64,000 nt of DNA, from assembly GCA_016705695.1 (NCBI GenBank), contig JADJLA010000005.1:124001-188000 (forward strand), written 5' to 3'. Numbering within the stretch: position 1 is the stretch's first letter; each line of letters opens with the position of its first letter. The notes beneath the pieces were generated by a model that was not told the origin of the DNA, did no database searches, and saw nothing but the letters and a program-made list of their open reading frames with translations. The position numbers were made by a program, and so were the translations under genes. Source of the DNA: Sphingobacteriaceae bacterium. GTDB lineage: Bacteria > Bacteroidota > Bacteroidia > B-17B0 > Aurantibacillaceae. Positions 27,825 to 37,192 of the stretch are shown piece after piece.

Positions 27825-28793
27825 ATGTTAGAACTGATCTTAGTATATCTTACATCCTTTGGTGTTGCACTTTACGCAACGCCTGCACTTATTCGTGTGG
27901 CGATCTTAAAACGCTTAACCGATGTGCCTGTTGAGGACAGAAAGATCCATAAGCGTTCTATACCTACAGTTGGCGGTATTATTATTTACGCTGCAACCAT
28001 GTTCTCGTTTGCACTTTGGTATAAAATTGAGGATGGAATGGAGTATGCCGATATCTATAAATCAATCGAAGAATTTAAATTGATCATTGCTACAAGTTTG
28101 GTGTTATTTTTCGTTGGCGTTAAAGACGATATTATTGGAACAGCAGCGGTAAAGAAACTGTTTGCCCACATTTTAGTAGCACTCATTTTGGTATTGATAG
28201 GAAATATCCGCATCACTAGTTTGTATGGTGTGTTTGGTGTGTGGGACATACCATATTGGGCGAGCGTTTTCGTTTCTTTATTTACGTATGTTGTTGTTGT
28301 TAACGCGTTCAATTTAATTGATGGTGTGGACTTTTTAGTCTTTAATTTTTCGCCGGCAAAAATTTTCATGGGCGATTCAGGATCGCTCATCATAGGATTA
28401 TTTGTATGTATCCTTGCCATCAAACTCATTGAATTTCCTGTAGAAAGGCTTGACAAGTTTTGGGTACATATTTCAAAGCCGGTGTTTGTTATTGCTGCTA
28501 TGATCTATCCTTTACTGGACACGCTTCGTGTTTTCATCATTCGTACATTAAAAGGACAATCACCACTTGTGGCAGATAAAAATCACATTCATCATCATTT
28601 GATCGAAAGAGGATATAGCCATGTAAAAACAGTTATTATTATTTACGGATTTACCATTGTAACTATTGGTTTGAGTTTACTCGATTTCTTTATTCGTGAC
28701 GCCAATATTGGCTTGATCGTTTTGGGAGGCATAGCTTTACTTTTCTTATTTTTTGTTTTGATTTTAAATCGAAAACATGCAAAAGTGTCTTAA
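27825..28793 (+). CDS. WecA/MraY-type polyprenyl-phosphate sugar-1-phosphate transferase with internal gap
   Basis: Membrane enzyme that starts lipid-linked glycan synthesis by moving a HexNAc-1-phosphate to undecaprenyl phosphate. Catalytic motifs remain: VGVKDDIIG, NAFNLIDGVD, AKIFMGDSGS and KNHIHHHLI. However GVD runs directly into FLVFNFSPAKIF, whereas relatives have about 45 more residues (a TM helix and a loop) between these. The protein is 322 aa against about 370 usual. The loss is in frame, near 28330. It may be a true deletion or an assembly collapse. Confidence 0.85.
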   Translation: MLELILVYLTSFGVALYATPALIRVAILKRLTDVPVEDRKIHKRSIPTVGGIIIYAATMFSFALWYKIEDGMEYADIYKSIEEFKLIIATSLVLFFVGVKDDIIGTAAVKKLFAHILVALILVLIGNIRITSLYGVFGVWDIPYWASVFVSLFTYVVVVNAFNLIDGVDFLVFNFSPAKIFMGDSGSLIIGLFVCILAIKLIEFPVERLDKFWVHISKPVFVIAAMIYPLLDTLRVFIIRTLKGQSPLVADKNHIHHHLIERGYSHVKTVIIIYGFTIVTIGLSLLDFFIRDANIGLIVLGGIALLFLFFVLILNRKHAKVS

Positions 28794-30387
28794 GAGCTCT
28801 TTATTCATACTCTTATGTATTTGTGCGATCAATATCAAAGCGCAAAATGATCCGCTCGCCAAAAATCTTTTTATTAATCCCGATCTACAGTTAAGTATTG
28901 ATCACTGGCACATCACACAACTGGATTTCAAATTTCACTCTGCCTTTAAGCCGTATTTAAGTGGTACTATTTCTAAAAGGGCCGATTCGGCAGTTCCATT
29001 TCAACATTACATGATACATAATTTCTTTTTGGGGAAGACATTCAATGATGCGCCTGAAAAAGTAAATCAATGGAATTTTCAAATACATCCTATTTTAGAC
29101 GCGATGGGCGCTTTTGATGTTCTTGATAATAGAGTATTGCATGATGTGATCGGTGGAGCGAACATCAAGCTAAGTGGAAATAATGATTTTATATTTTCCG
29201 GTACAGCTTTTGGAGGCAATGTTACCATGCCATTTTATATGGACTCCACTATTAAGGCAAGTAAGATAATTTCAGGTTTAGGACAAGTGTACGGCGATAA
29301 TACAAAAGGCTATCAGGTGTTTGATTATAATGGGTATGTGTCATATTCTCCGCACAACAATAAGATCTTTAATCTTCAACTTGGTAGAGATCGCCACTTT
29401 ATTGGCGATGGTTACCGTTCGGTATTGCTAAGCGATTATGCGAATCCTTATCCGTATTTTAGGATCAACACTAATCTCTGGCATTTTCAATACAATGTTT
29501 GGTACACGCTTATGAATGACGTGAGTGGTGCAAACGGTGTAAAAGCAAAATATCAGAATAAATTCGCAACATTTCATTATTTGAGTTGGAACATCTTAAA
29601 GGAATTAAATGTAGGGATCTTTGAGAATGTTGTATGGCGCGGAACAGATTCTAATCAGGTACGTTCGTTTGATGTGAATTATTTGAACCCATTTATTTTT
29701 TATCGACCACAAGAGTATTCGGTTGGCTCGCCGGATAATTCCTTTATAGGAATAAACGTTAATGGTCGAATTGCACGAACGTTAAAGTTGTATGCTCAGC
29801 TTGGTCTGGATGAATTCTTTTTAAAGGAGATCCGTGCACGAAGAGGTTGGTGGGCAAATAAGCAAGCTTGGCAATTGGGATTGAATTATATAAATGCCAT
29901 GCATGTAAAAGGATTAAATGTGCAATTAGAATACAATGAGGTAAGGCCGTATACTTACACGCACGGGATCGTTTCGCAAAATTACGCGCATTACGGAATG
30001 GCATTAGCGCATCCACTGGGAGCAAATTTCAGAGAATTTTTAGGGATGATAAATTATCGTAAAGATAGATTTCAGGTAAGCGTAAAAGGAACGTATGCTT
30101 TGGTAGGGAAAGATAGTTTAGGCACCAACAGTAATTTGGGCCAGAATATATTTTTAAGTTATGTAACAAGGCCTTATGAGTACGGACATAAAACCACACA
30201 AGGAGATAAGAATCAACTTATGCAAAGCGATATCCGGTTTACATATTGGATAATTCCAAATATCAATGCACGGTTAGAATTAGGATATATTCAAAGAAGT
30301 GAGAAGAGTGACGCAGGATATAAATTAGAGGAGCCTTATATCTATTTTGGATTCCGTACTAGTTTTTGGAATATCTACAAAGATTAA
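28777..30387 (+). CDS. Wzi-like capsule assembly outer-membrane protein, copy 2
   Basis: A 536-aa outer-membrane barrel paralogous to the 26292 gene (shared GYRSxLLSD motif and similar C-terminal strand, ending in aromatic residues FWNIYKD). A signal peptide ends near NIKAQ. Its ATG lies 17 bases inside the transferase gene, so the two overlap and are probably coupled. The stop overlaps the recO stop by 4 bases on the other strand. A role in holding a fucose-containing surface polysaccharide is inferred from the cluster. Confidence 0.8.
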   Translation: MQKCLKSSLFILLCICAINIKAQNDPLAKNLFINPDLQLSIDHWHITQLDFKFHSAFKPYLSGTISKRADSAVPFQHYMIHNFFLGKTFNDAPEKVNQWNFQIHPILDAMGAFDVLDNRVLHDVIGGANIKLSGNNDFIFSGTAFGGNVTMPFYMDSTIKASKIISGLGQVYGDNTKGYQVFDYNGYVSYSPHNNKIFNLQLGRDRHFIGDGYRSVLLSDYANPYPYFRINTNLWHFQYNVWYTLMNDVSGANGVKAKYQNKFATFHYLSWNILKELNVGIFENVVWRGTDSNQVRSFDVNYLNPFIFYRPQEYSVGSPDNSFIGINVNGRIARTLKLYAQLGLDEFFLKEIRARRGWWANKQAWQLGLNYINAMHVKGLNVQLEYNEVRPYTYTHGIVSQNYAHYGMALAHPLGANFREFLGMINYRKDRFQVSVKGTYALVGKDSLGTNSNLGQNIFLSYVTRPYEYGHKTTQGDKNQLMQSDIRFTYWIIPNINARLELGYIQRSEKSDAGYKLEEPYIYFGFRTSFWNIYKD

Positions 30388-31103
30388 GCACTTGCAATTT
30401 CCTTTAGCACATCCAAACATTTAAGTTCGTTGAAGCCGGGAATATGAATGCGGTAATAGGTTAAAATACTTTCTAAAAGATCGGTACGTTGTGCGTTAGA
30501 TAATTTTAAATGAAGTAGATCGGAAGAAAGTGCCTTGTGTAATAATTCAGAACTGTAAGCGTTCAATCCTATAGGTCCAGGAAATTCTACTCCGCAAAAC
30601 CGCCCTTCTCTGCAATCAAAAAAAGCATTATCGCTATCAAAATTATTCACGGGGTCAAAACCAAAATATTGAAGCAGCTCGATTAAAAAATAATGATGAA
30701 AGTTTGCAACAGGCTCCTTCATCTCGTCCAGTTGAATCAAACTGTGCCATACAAAATCAAATAATTCATCTTGAGGCCCTTGCTCTTTTACTGTTTTTGT
30801 TAGCACTTCGTTGATGAATTGAAGGATGCTCAGTTTATGAATGTCTTTATGAATAGAGCTGTAAATATGAAGACAACTTACCTCAGTTAGAATTTGGATC
30901 TCTTTGTTTTGTTTGTGAATGAATTCCATTTCCACCAAATTCATATTCATTAGGGCGGAAGGTTTTAATTTAGAAGAATTTGATTTTGAAACGCGAGCAA
31001 GACATGTAACAACGCCGTGTTGTTTTGTAAAAAATTTTATGATGTTCTTTTTGTCGGCGTATTTTATACTTTGCAAAACAAGCCCCTTGTCTTTTACCTG
31101 CAT
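30384..31103 (-). CDS. recO: DNA repair protein RecO
   Basis: RecFOR-pathway protein that helps load RecA on gapped DNA. The N-terminal OB-fold begins VKDKGLVLQSIKYADKKNII, followed by FTKQHGVVTCLARV. The C-terminal helical part has HHYFLIELLQYFGFDPVNN and the C..R.G...G region (DCREGRFCG). Length 239 aa is typical. It lies downstream of porZ but has its own strong promoter, located across the porZ stop codon, with the box 6 bases before ATG. Confidence 0.94.
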   Translation of the reverse strand: MQVKDKGLVLQSIKYADKKNIIKFFTKQHGVVTCLARVSKSNSSKLKPSALMNMNLVEMEFIHKQNKEIQILTEVSCLHIYSSIHKDIHKLSILQFINEVLTKTVKEQGPQDELFDFVWHSLIQLDEMKEPVANFHHYFLIELLQYFGFDPVNNFDSDNAFFDCREGRFCGVEFPGPIGLNAYSSELLHKALSSDLLHLKLSNAQRTDLLESILTYYRIHIPGFNELKCLDVLKEIASA

Positions 31104-31109
31104 TTACAC

Positions 31110-31141
31110 CAAAGATACATGGTATTAGTTCATCACCAAAA
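31110..31141 (-). promoter_or_regulatory. recO promoter
   Basis: Minus strand: TTTTG (31137-31141), exactly 19 bases, TATCTTTG (31110-31117). This is the best promoter match in the window. The ATG at 31103 is 6 bases after the box, so the mRNA should start at or next to the start codon. The -33 element lies inside the last codons of porZ. Confidence 0.7.
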
Positions 31142-33457
31142 CTTTTGTTACCGCTTTTAGTTCGGCGGTGGTAGTAGCAGCGTAAACAATATAAACACCC
31201 GAACTTACTTTATTGCCTGCAAATGTTTTTAAGGGCCACTCAATTCTTCCGCCTTGCGATTTTGTTTCCCACACAAAGTTCCCATATTCATCGGCAATTT
31301 TAACTACCGAATTATCCACAAGGCCTGTTACATAAACGTAGCCTGTATAATTTGGCTTTACAGGATTTGGATAGGCATAAATACCTGAATAATTTTCTTC
31401 ACCATCAATGATCACATTTTTATAAGATTGTAAACCAATAGAAGAGGCGATATACACATCACCTGTTTTACCATTTACTTTTAGATCAACGATCTCGTTG
31501 GAATATAAAGAGCTGTTATCTGCAGTAAAATGAAATAGCTGACGCTGTCCATCCGAACTAAAACAGTATACACCTCCTGCTATTGTGCCAACCCATTTGT
31601 TATTGGCGGCATCTATATCAATACATGTTACTACTTCCGCATCTAGTAATAATTCAACATTTCCATCTTGAACAATTTTTATAGGTTCGCCATCAACAGG
31701 GCCACCGCTTAAAATAGTACTAGGAGAACTAAAAATTCTAATGCCGGCTGATGTACCTACCCATATTTTTCCGTCAAGATCCTCAACAATAGAGTAAACT
31801 GAATTGGAACCAAGATTGCCGCTGCCAACATTCTTATTGAGGACTTTATAGGACTGAACCGAATAATTTGATGATGATTTATTAAATTTTGCAACTGTTA
31901 AACCCTGATCACGTTCATGTAGTATCCATACCTGACCGTTTTGATCGCAAAGCACTTTTCTAACAAAACGTGCTGCACCATCAAATGAAAAATTCTGAAA
32001 CGTTCCATTCGTCTTTTTTACACTGAGGTATTTTGTAACATCGCTTACTGCAAACCAAAGATTACCTTCCTCATCCATGTCCTTTCCGCTAACCCTCCAC
32101 CAATTGGGTAATATGGCTTCCATAGCTCCGCCGGTATTAGTTCCATCATGAATTTTAATAACTTCATTATTTTTAAATTCAATCAAGCCTTGCACCCAAC
32201 TTGAAACCCATAGGCGACTAGGATCTTTTTTATCGAACAATACATGACACTGATCAACGATGGAATTAGCCACTTGACCTGCTTTTCCTAAATAACTCCA
32301 ATCGCCGTTCTCACTAACATTAGCACCTTCTCGAGAATAGGTGGCGCCACCTCCGGAATCAATAAAAATAGCCGCCGTTACTATCTTGCCATTCCTTATA
32401 TCAATATTGGCAACATTACTTCTATTAATTCCATTTGTTTGAATGAATGTAGGTTTGTAAAACGGACTACTTCCACCGGTTTTTATCAATCCATATCCAA
32501 GGTCTGCTATCCAAAAAGCTTGATCTTTAACGATCGCATCGCTAGGATAAGTTGCAAAAGTTTCATACTGGGTGATATATGCTATATTTTGCCACGAGGT
32601 GTTTAAAAATAAACTCCCAAAATTATCCGCGAAGAATAATGTATTTCCAAGGTCTTTAAGTTTTTTTACTACATAAGGGAATGAGTGATATTGAAACACT
32701 TCCCATGTATTATTATTCTTTAAGCTGAAAATGGTATCCTTATCTGTAATGCCACTTTCTTTGAAAGGGGAATACGCCGCTAGTACAGTATTGTTGAATA
32801 CAAGAACATTTGCGTAATAGCCTGAAGGAATTCCATTCGTGATAAGTTTCCAGTTCTGATAGTTATTTGGTAAAAGATCCCTTCTGCACTTGTAAAGCCC
32901 TATGGGCGTAGCTGCGTAATAAAGAGAATCGGTGACAGCAAATTGAAGTACTTCTAAATTAGTTCCGTTCGGCCCAATGATGTAGGTGTCTTTTATTTCT
33001 AATTTTTCGGTATCAAATAGAGCAATACCAAATCCACATGACAAATAAGCCATTTTGCCATCGAACAGTATTTCATTCACATTTTTTTTCCCGCTAAAAT
33101 TCTTTCTAAAAGATCAGGGTAATTGGAAATGGAATTATCTGATTTGATAATATCCATATTTGAATTTTCGTACACAATGATCAAACGATTATTGTTTGGA
33201 TTATTGCGCACGAATTTAATACCTACATCACTTAGTCCTTTTATTTTATTGATCTTTTCAACGCTGTTATCAGTTTCGTCGTAAGCAAAAACGCTCGAAT
33301 AATTAGAGCAATAAATTTTCCCATTGAAGTGGGCCATTGAAACAGCGCTGTTCAATCCTACATGATCTTCCCAAGTACCTATTCTTGATTGAGAATAAGA
33401 GCCCTTACAAAGAACCAAAATGGCAGAAAAAAATACAAGACCTTTAAACATGTTCAA
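31125..33457 (-). CDS. porZ: T9SS protein PorZ, interrupted by a -1 frameshift
   Basis: Surface protein of the type IX secretion system; PorZ has two beta-propellers (two-component-regulator-like repeats) and a C-terminal sorting domain and takes part in attaching cargo to lipopolysaccharide. The signal peptide ends near KGSYSQ; propeller blades show as KIWVGTSAGIRIF and NKWVGTIAGGVYCF; the tail is YAYPNPVKPNYTGYVYV onwards. The frame breaks at an 8-T run (33082-33089): nine would join LERILAGKKN to VNEILFDGK and give 777 aa, a normal PorZ length. Proximity to recO is common in the phylum. Confidence 0.9.
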
Positions 33458-33625
33458 ATAACGATAAATTTACACTATTATTGCCTAATTGGGTTCAAAA
33501 AACAAGGTTTTCCGGTACCTGTAAAAGATAAAAAAGAAGGGTTAGTCTAATTCTTGTGGCACATAGGGAAATTTTCAAATTTATTATGTGGAATCTTACT
33601 AATAAATCAATAATTTAGTACAAAG

Positions 33626-34696
33626 ATGGAACTAAAAGAACAGCTCATAAACGATACCTCACAGTTACCTTTAATAGTTTATTATAGGGGAAATTATGAG
33701 GATATTTCAACGGAGACTCTCATAAATATCATCGAATCGAATGAGAAATTGGCTAATAGAAAAGGTCAACTCCGAAAGGTGATGTTCTTGTCAGTAGAGG
33801 CCATTCAAAACATCCAAAGATATAGTGCACATAGCGCTACGTCTTCTGATCTTTTTCTTTTGTTCTTCGATGGGGATTCTTATCAGGTTGTAACACAAAA
33901 TCTCATCCATAATAAAGATAGCCAAGATCTAAAGGGCAAACTCGATGCCTTGGTTTCAAAAGATCAGGAAGAATTGGATGAATTGTATTTTAAAAGAATG
34001 GAGTCGGGCGAAACAACCGAGAAAGGCGCAGGATTAGGATTAATTGAGATCACCCGTAAGTCTAACAAATCTATTCGTTATGAGATAAAAAAAGTGAATG
34101 AAGAATACTCTTTTTTCAATTTATACTTTGCAATACCAATTAAAGTAACGGAGGAATCGGCCTTTGATTTTTCTAAGGCTATGAGTGTTCAAACAAAATT
34201 AGATCAAATCTCAACAGGTAGCGAAAGTTGCTTTTATTATGGCGGCGATTTTTCCAATAGTTTTATCTCTTCATTATTAGGTTTGTTAGTTTCAAAAAAA
34301 GCAGAGAAGAAAAGCAATGACAATAAAAAAGTTCACCATATTTTGATCGAACTCACACAAAATATTAAAAGACATGCTCAGTTCAAGAACGAGAGTGCGC
34401 GTGGTAGAATTTTCATTGAATGGAAAGATCAATACATTGAAGTAAGTACCTTTAATAATTCCCTCATTGATAACGCTAAAGGATTACAAAAAAAAGTTGT
34501 AGATTTAAACGCTGCAAGCAAAGAACAGCTTTTGCAAAAAAGCAAGGAAGTATTAGCTGATCTGGAAAGTACGAATGGCTTAGGGTTGATAGACATTGCT
34601 AATTTGATCTATCCAAATAAGATGAATGTGAGTGTTTTCAATCAGAAGGAAGATCAAGTTGGATTATTTTTTAGTATTAAAATAAATAATGAGTAG
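33626..34696 (+). CDS. tandem SiaB-like protein kinase (two HATPase-type DUF6272 domains)
   Basis: SiaB is a single-domain GHKL-type kinase, about 185 aa, that phosphorylates SiaC. This 356-aa protein holds two such domains. Domain 1 has EAIQNIQR at 58-65 and GAGLGLIEI at 134-142; domain 2 has ELTQNIKRH at 242-250 and NGLGLIDIA at 317-325. The distance between the N-box-like and G-box-like motifs is nearly equal (76 and 75 residues). Both copies keep the Asn of the N-box. There is no signal or TM segment. It overlaps the siaC-like gene by 8 bases. Confidence 0.82.
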   Translation: MELKEQLINDTSQLPLIVYYRGNYEDISTETLINIIESNEKLANRKGQLRKVMFLSVEAIQNIQRYSAHSATSSDLFLLFFDGDSYQVVTQNLIHNKDSQDLKGKLDALVSKDQEELDELYFKRMESGETTEKGAGLGLIEITRKSNKSIRYEIKKVNEEYSFFNLYFAIPIKVTEESAFDFSKAMSVQTKLDQISTGSESCFYYGGDFSNSFISSLLGLLVSKKAEKKSNDNKKVHHILIELTQNIKRHAQFKNESARGRIFIEWKDQYIEVSTFNNSLIDNAKGLQKKVVDLNAASKEQLLQKSKEVLADLESTNGLGLIDIANLIYPNKMNVSVFNQKEDQVGLFFSIKINNE

Positions 34697-35075
34697 TGAA
34701 ACTATACACATAGAAGCACAAGAGGATACGCCCATGGTAAAACATGAGATAGAGGGGAATTCAAATGTGATCACAATTGCCGGGGTGTCTATGTCCGAAA
34801 ACACCTTAGATTTTTACATTCCATTATTGCAACAGATCGATCAGGTCTGTTCTGGCGCAAAAAAAAATAAGTTGATCTTTCATTTGGAGTACATGAACTC
34901 CATGTCGAACAAACAAGTTCTTAAATTGATCAGTTCAACTTTTAAAAACGATCCGGAATTAAAAGTGATATGGAAGTTCTCGAATGGTGACGAGTTAATA
35001 AAAATGAAAGGAGAAGAAATGAGGTCTATTTTGGATGGCGTTGATTTCTCTATAGAAGAAGCAATTACGCTCTAA
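34689..35075 (+). CDS. SiaC family regulatory phosphoprotein (DUF1987)
   Basis: A 128-aa protein of the SiaC/DUF1987 family, an anti-sigma-antagonist-like switch whose phosphorylation state is set by a SiaB kinase and SiaA phosphatase. Typical patterns: ISGVS-like IAGVSMSENTLDFYIPLL, and KLIFHLEYMNSMSNKQVLKLI. By position Ser71 (in YMNSMS) would correspond to the phosphorylated Thr of Pseudomonas SiaC. It overlaps its kinase gene, and its 3' end overlaps the phosphatase gene by 11 bases tail to tail. Confidence 0.88.
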   Translation: MSSETIHIEAQEDTPMVKHEIEGNSNVITIAGVSMSENTLDFYIPLLQQIDQVCSGAKKNKLIFHLEYMNSMSNKQVLKLISSTFKNDPELKVIWKFSNGDELIKMKGEEMRSILDGVDFSIEEAITL

Positions 35076-36822
35076 ATCCAACCACCAGTACGTCGTCGGT
35101 TTGTTCTCTTTCGCCTTTCCACTTTTCAAACTCTTCATGCAATTCTTTATCAGCTAAAGTTAGTTCCGGTTTTGCAGAGATCCTGCTCAGTAAAGCTTCA
35201 AAGCGGCGTAAATTATACTTTTCAGGTTTCAAATTATCACCTTTAAATTGATCGCAGTATCCGTCACTCATTAAATAAAAGCAATCATTAGCCTTGTAGT
35301 CAATGATCACATCTTCATATTTTGGTTGCAGATCATTTTTTATTGGGCGATGTATAACAGGCAAATAATTTAAGATCTCGCCATCGGAGTATTTGTAAAT
35401 ACCATTTCCATTTGAAGCAAACGCTGCTTTTTTATCACGCTCATTAAAACACATCACCGTAAGTTCAATTCCATACTCCGTTAAATTTTGAGTTGAGAAA
35501 GCTAAGTTCAATTGATTGTTAAGCTCATTGATGATCTTACTGGGAGAATTCAATTTATTCTTCTCTATTAATTCTTCAATGATGCCATGTCCCAAAACAG
35601 TTAAAAGAGCTCCCGGAACGCCATGACCTGTGCAATCGGCCGAAATAATGATCTTAGTGCCTTCGGTTTCGCCAAACCAATAAAAATCTCCCGATAAAAT
35701 ATCTTTAGGTTGGTAGTATACAAATGAATTTGGGAACAATTTTTTTATTTGTTCCTTATCCATTAATAAATTGGATTGTATAACCGAAGCGTAGGTGATG
35801 CTACTGATCAAGCGATCGTTGATCTTACTGATTTGTGTGTTTTTTTCGGTGAGTGTTTTATTGAATTTACGTTTTTGGGCAATAAAATAATACATCAGTC
35901 CCATCAATAGTATTGCCACAACTATCATTGCCACCATGAATACAATTAGCTTTTGTGCCTGTCCTAACTCTTTCTTTTGAAGGTTTAAATAATTCTCTTT
36001 CAGTGCAAGTTGTGATTCGGCATTTTTTATTTGATTTAGCAACATTTGATATTGAGGATCTTGGTCGTTATATGAACTCAAGAGTTGCTTAGATAATTCT
36101 ATTTGCTTTTTTAGATCGGAGGCCGAGTCGGCCAAAGATCTATTCAACGAACTCATTAGGTCGTTAGTGTGTTTTATTACTGAAGAATCTTTTTTTGATG
36201 TTCTTTTTGAACCATCTTTATCCTGATCAGATCCTTTATTGTCTGAAGAATTTTTACTAGAGAACTTTTGATGAAGGCTAGAAACGATATTTTGCTTAGA
36301 ACTATTATTGACTGTTACAGCTTTTTCAAACAAGATCTTATTGGACTGCATTACATCTTGATTCTCATTTTTTTTGCTTAATGCGGGAGTGCTAAAAAAC
36401 AAAGCGCCGTTATCACTAATAGAAAGCGTTCCAAAATCATTCATCGACTTATCATCTTTTCTAATTACAAAGGAAATGAGCGAGAAAATCGTCTTTGCAC
36501 CGGCATCCTGATAGTTTACTTTTAAGCTTAAGGTCGAATAACCCTCTTTTGAAACAGTAACAATATATTCACCGGATTTGGGAAGGGAAAATGTGTATGC
36601 GCCTGTTAGATCAGAATAAACTATAATATCCGTTTCAATGCCTTTTACATTTATTTCAACGGCGCTTATTGGCCCTTCAAAGCCTAAATTCTTACTTGCT
36701 TTTTTAAGAAGCATTACCTTCTCGCCATAAAATCCATAAATGGTACCCGAAAAAGCCAAATTTTGTGCGTTGCTAAGCAGGCCTAACAAAAATAAAAGAG
36801 ATATAAAAAGGTATTTCCTCAT
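35065..36822 (-). CDS. SpoIIE/PP2C-type phosphatase with N-terminal exported domain (SiaA-like role)
   Basis: Likely the phosphatase that resets the SiaC-like protein. Order of parts (585 aa): signal sequence (1-19), carboxypeptidase-regulatory-like beta domain (about 22-120, with YSDLTGAYTFSLPKSGEYIV), Ser/Lys-rich linker, a long coiled coil (about 225-290), a TM segment near 295-315, and a cytoplasmic SpoIIE domain. Metal-site motifs are SGDFYWFGE, ISADCTGHGVPGA, LMSDGYCDQ and QTDDVLVVGF. The exported domain could sense an envelope cue. Pseudomonas SiaA has a different sensor. Confidence 0.88.
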   Translation of the reverse strand: MRKYLFISLLFLLGLLSNAQNLAFSGTIYGFYGEKVMLLKKASKNLGFEGPISAVEINVKGIETDIIVYSDLTGAYTFSLPKSGEYIVTVSKEGYSTLSLKVNYQDAGAKTIFSLISFVIRKDDKSMNDFGTLSISDNGALFFSTPALSKKNENQDVMQSNKILFEKAVTVNNSSKQNIVSSLHQKFSSKNSSDNKGSDQDKDGSKRTSKKDSSVIKHTNDLMSSLNRSLADSASDLKKQIELSKQLLSSYNDQDPQYQMLLNQIKNAESQLALKENYLNLQKKELGQAQKLIVFMVAMIVVAILLMGLMYYFIAQKRKFNKTLTEKNTQISKINDRLISSITYASVIQSNLLMDKEQIKKLFPNSFVYYQPKDILSGDFYWFGETEGTKIIISADCTGHGVPGALLTVLGHGIIEELIEKNKLNSPSKIINELNNQLNLAFSTQNLTEYGIELTVMCFNERDKKAAFASNGNGIYKYSDGEILNYLPVIHRPIKNDLQPKYEDVIIDYKANDCFYLMSDGYCDQFKGDNLKPEKYNLRRFEALLSRISAKPELTLADKELHEEFEKWKGEREQTDDVLVVGFRA

Positions 36823-36837
36823 TAAAACACTAACGAG

Positions 36838-36870
36838 TAAAAGTAGCTAACTTAAGGGTGAGATACAAAA
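36838..36870 (-). promoter_or_regulatory. promoter of the SpoIIE-type phosphatase gene
   Basis: Minus strand: TTTTG (36866-36870), 20 bases, TACTTTTA (36838-36845), then 15 bases to ATG 36822. One mismatch in the -7 box. Confidence 0.45.
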
Positions 36871-37071
36871 TTTTAGTATGCTCTAATATTCCGTCTATAT
36901 AAAATTTGTGGTTAATAATCGAATAAAGCATAGTTTGATATAACCAGGAGATCAGCAAACTGTCAATTAGCATTTAAAGAAGCCAAAGGGGAGTATAACT
37001 CCCTTTACTGTTCCAATAGATCACATTCTAATTAAGCTCATAGTAACGAAATTGAATGGGAGTAATTCTTT
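36871..37071. other. gene-free stretch with one hairpin
   Basis: No gene is visible. An imperfect hairpin AAAGGGGAGT-ata-ACTCCCTTT lies at 36985-37006, with one bulged G. It could end transcription coming from the tRNA side on the minus strand, but the T run after it is poor. Confidence 0.35.
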
Positions 37072-37112
37072 AAGAGTGACCTCGGCGGGAGTCGAACCCG
37101 CAACCTTCGGTT
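37072..37112 (-). repeat. 41-bp copy of the 3' end of tRNA-Arg(CCG)
   Basis: Bases 37072-37112 are identical to 37452-37492: 36 bases of the tRNA 3' half (T arm, variable loop, part of the anticodon stem) plus 5 bases past its end. The offset is 380 bases. The copy lacks an intact anticodon arm and 5' half, so it is not a working tRNA. Confidence 0.85.
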
Positions 37113-37115
37113 TAG

Positions 37116-37181
37116 CGCGAGTTTACCTCGCGGTTCCGACACCGCGAGGTAAACTCGCGATGGCGAGCTTCGCCTCGCCAT
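37116..37181. repeat. nested palindromes inside the tRNA-Arg copy
   Basis: A perfect 18-bp inverted repeat: CGCGAGTTTACCTCGCGG (37116-37133), an 8-base loop and its complement (37142-37159). Each arm is itself a hairpin (CGCGAG-TTTAC-CTCGCG). Next to it, ATGGCGAG-cttcgc-CTCGCCAT at 37160-37181. The loop and the flanks (TGTCGG, AACCG and GCTCAATGG on the minus strand) still resemble pieces of the tRNA. Confidence 0.8.
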
Positions 37182-37192
37182 TGAGCTCATTC

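Noticed and set aside
33077..33100. Programmed frameshifting in porZ at the A/T run
   Set aside because: Four other genes show the same kind of single-base loss without a shared slippery site, so an error is simpler.
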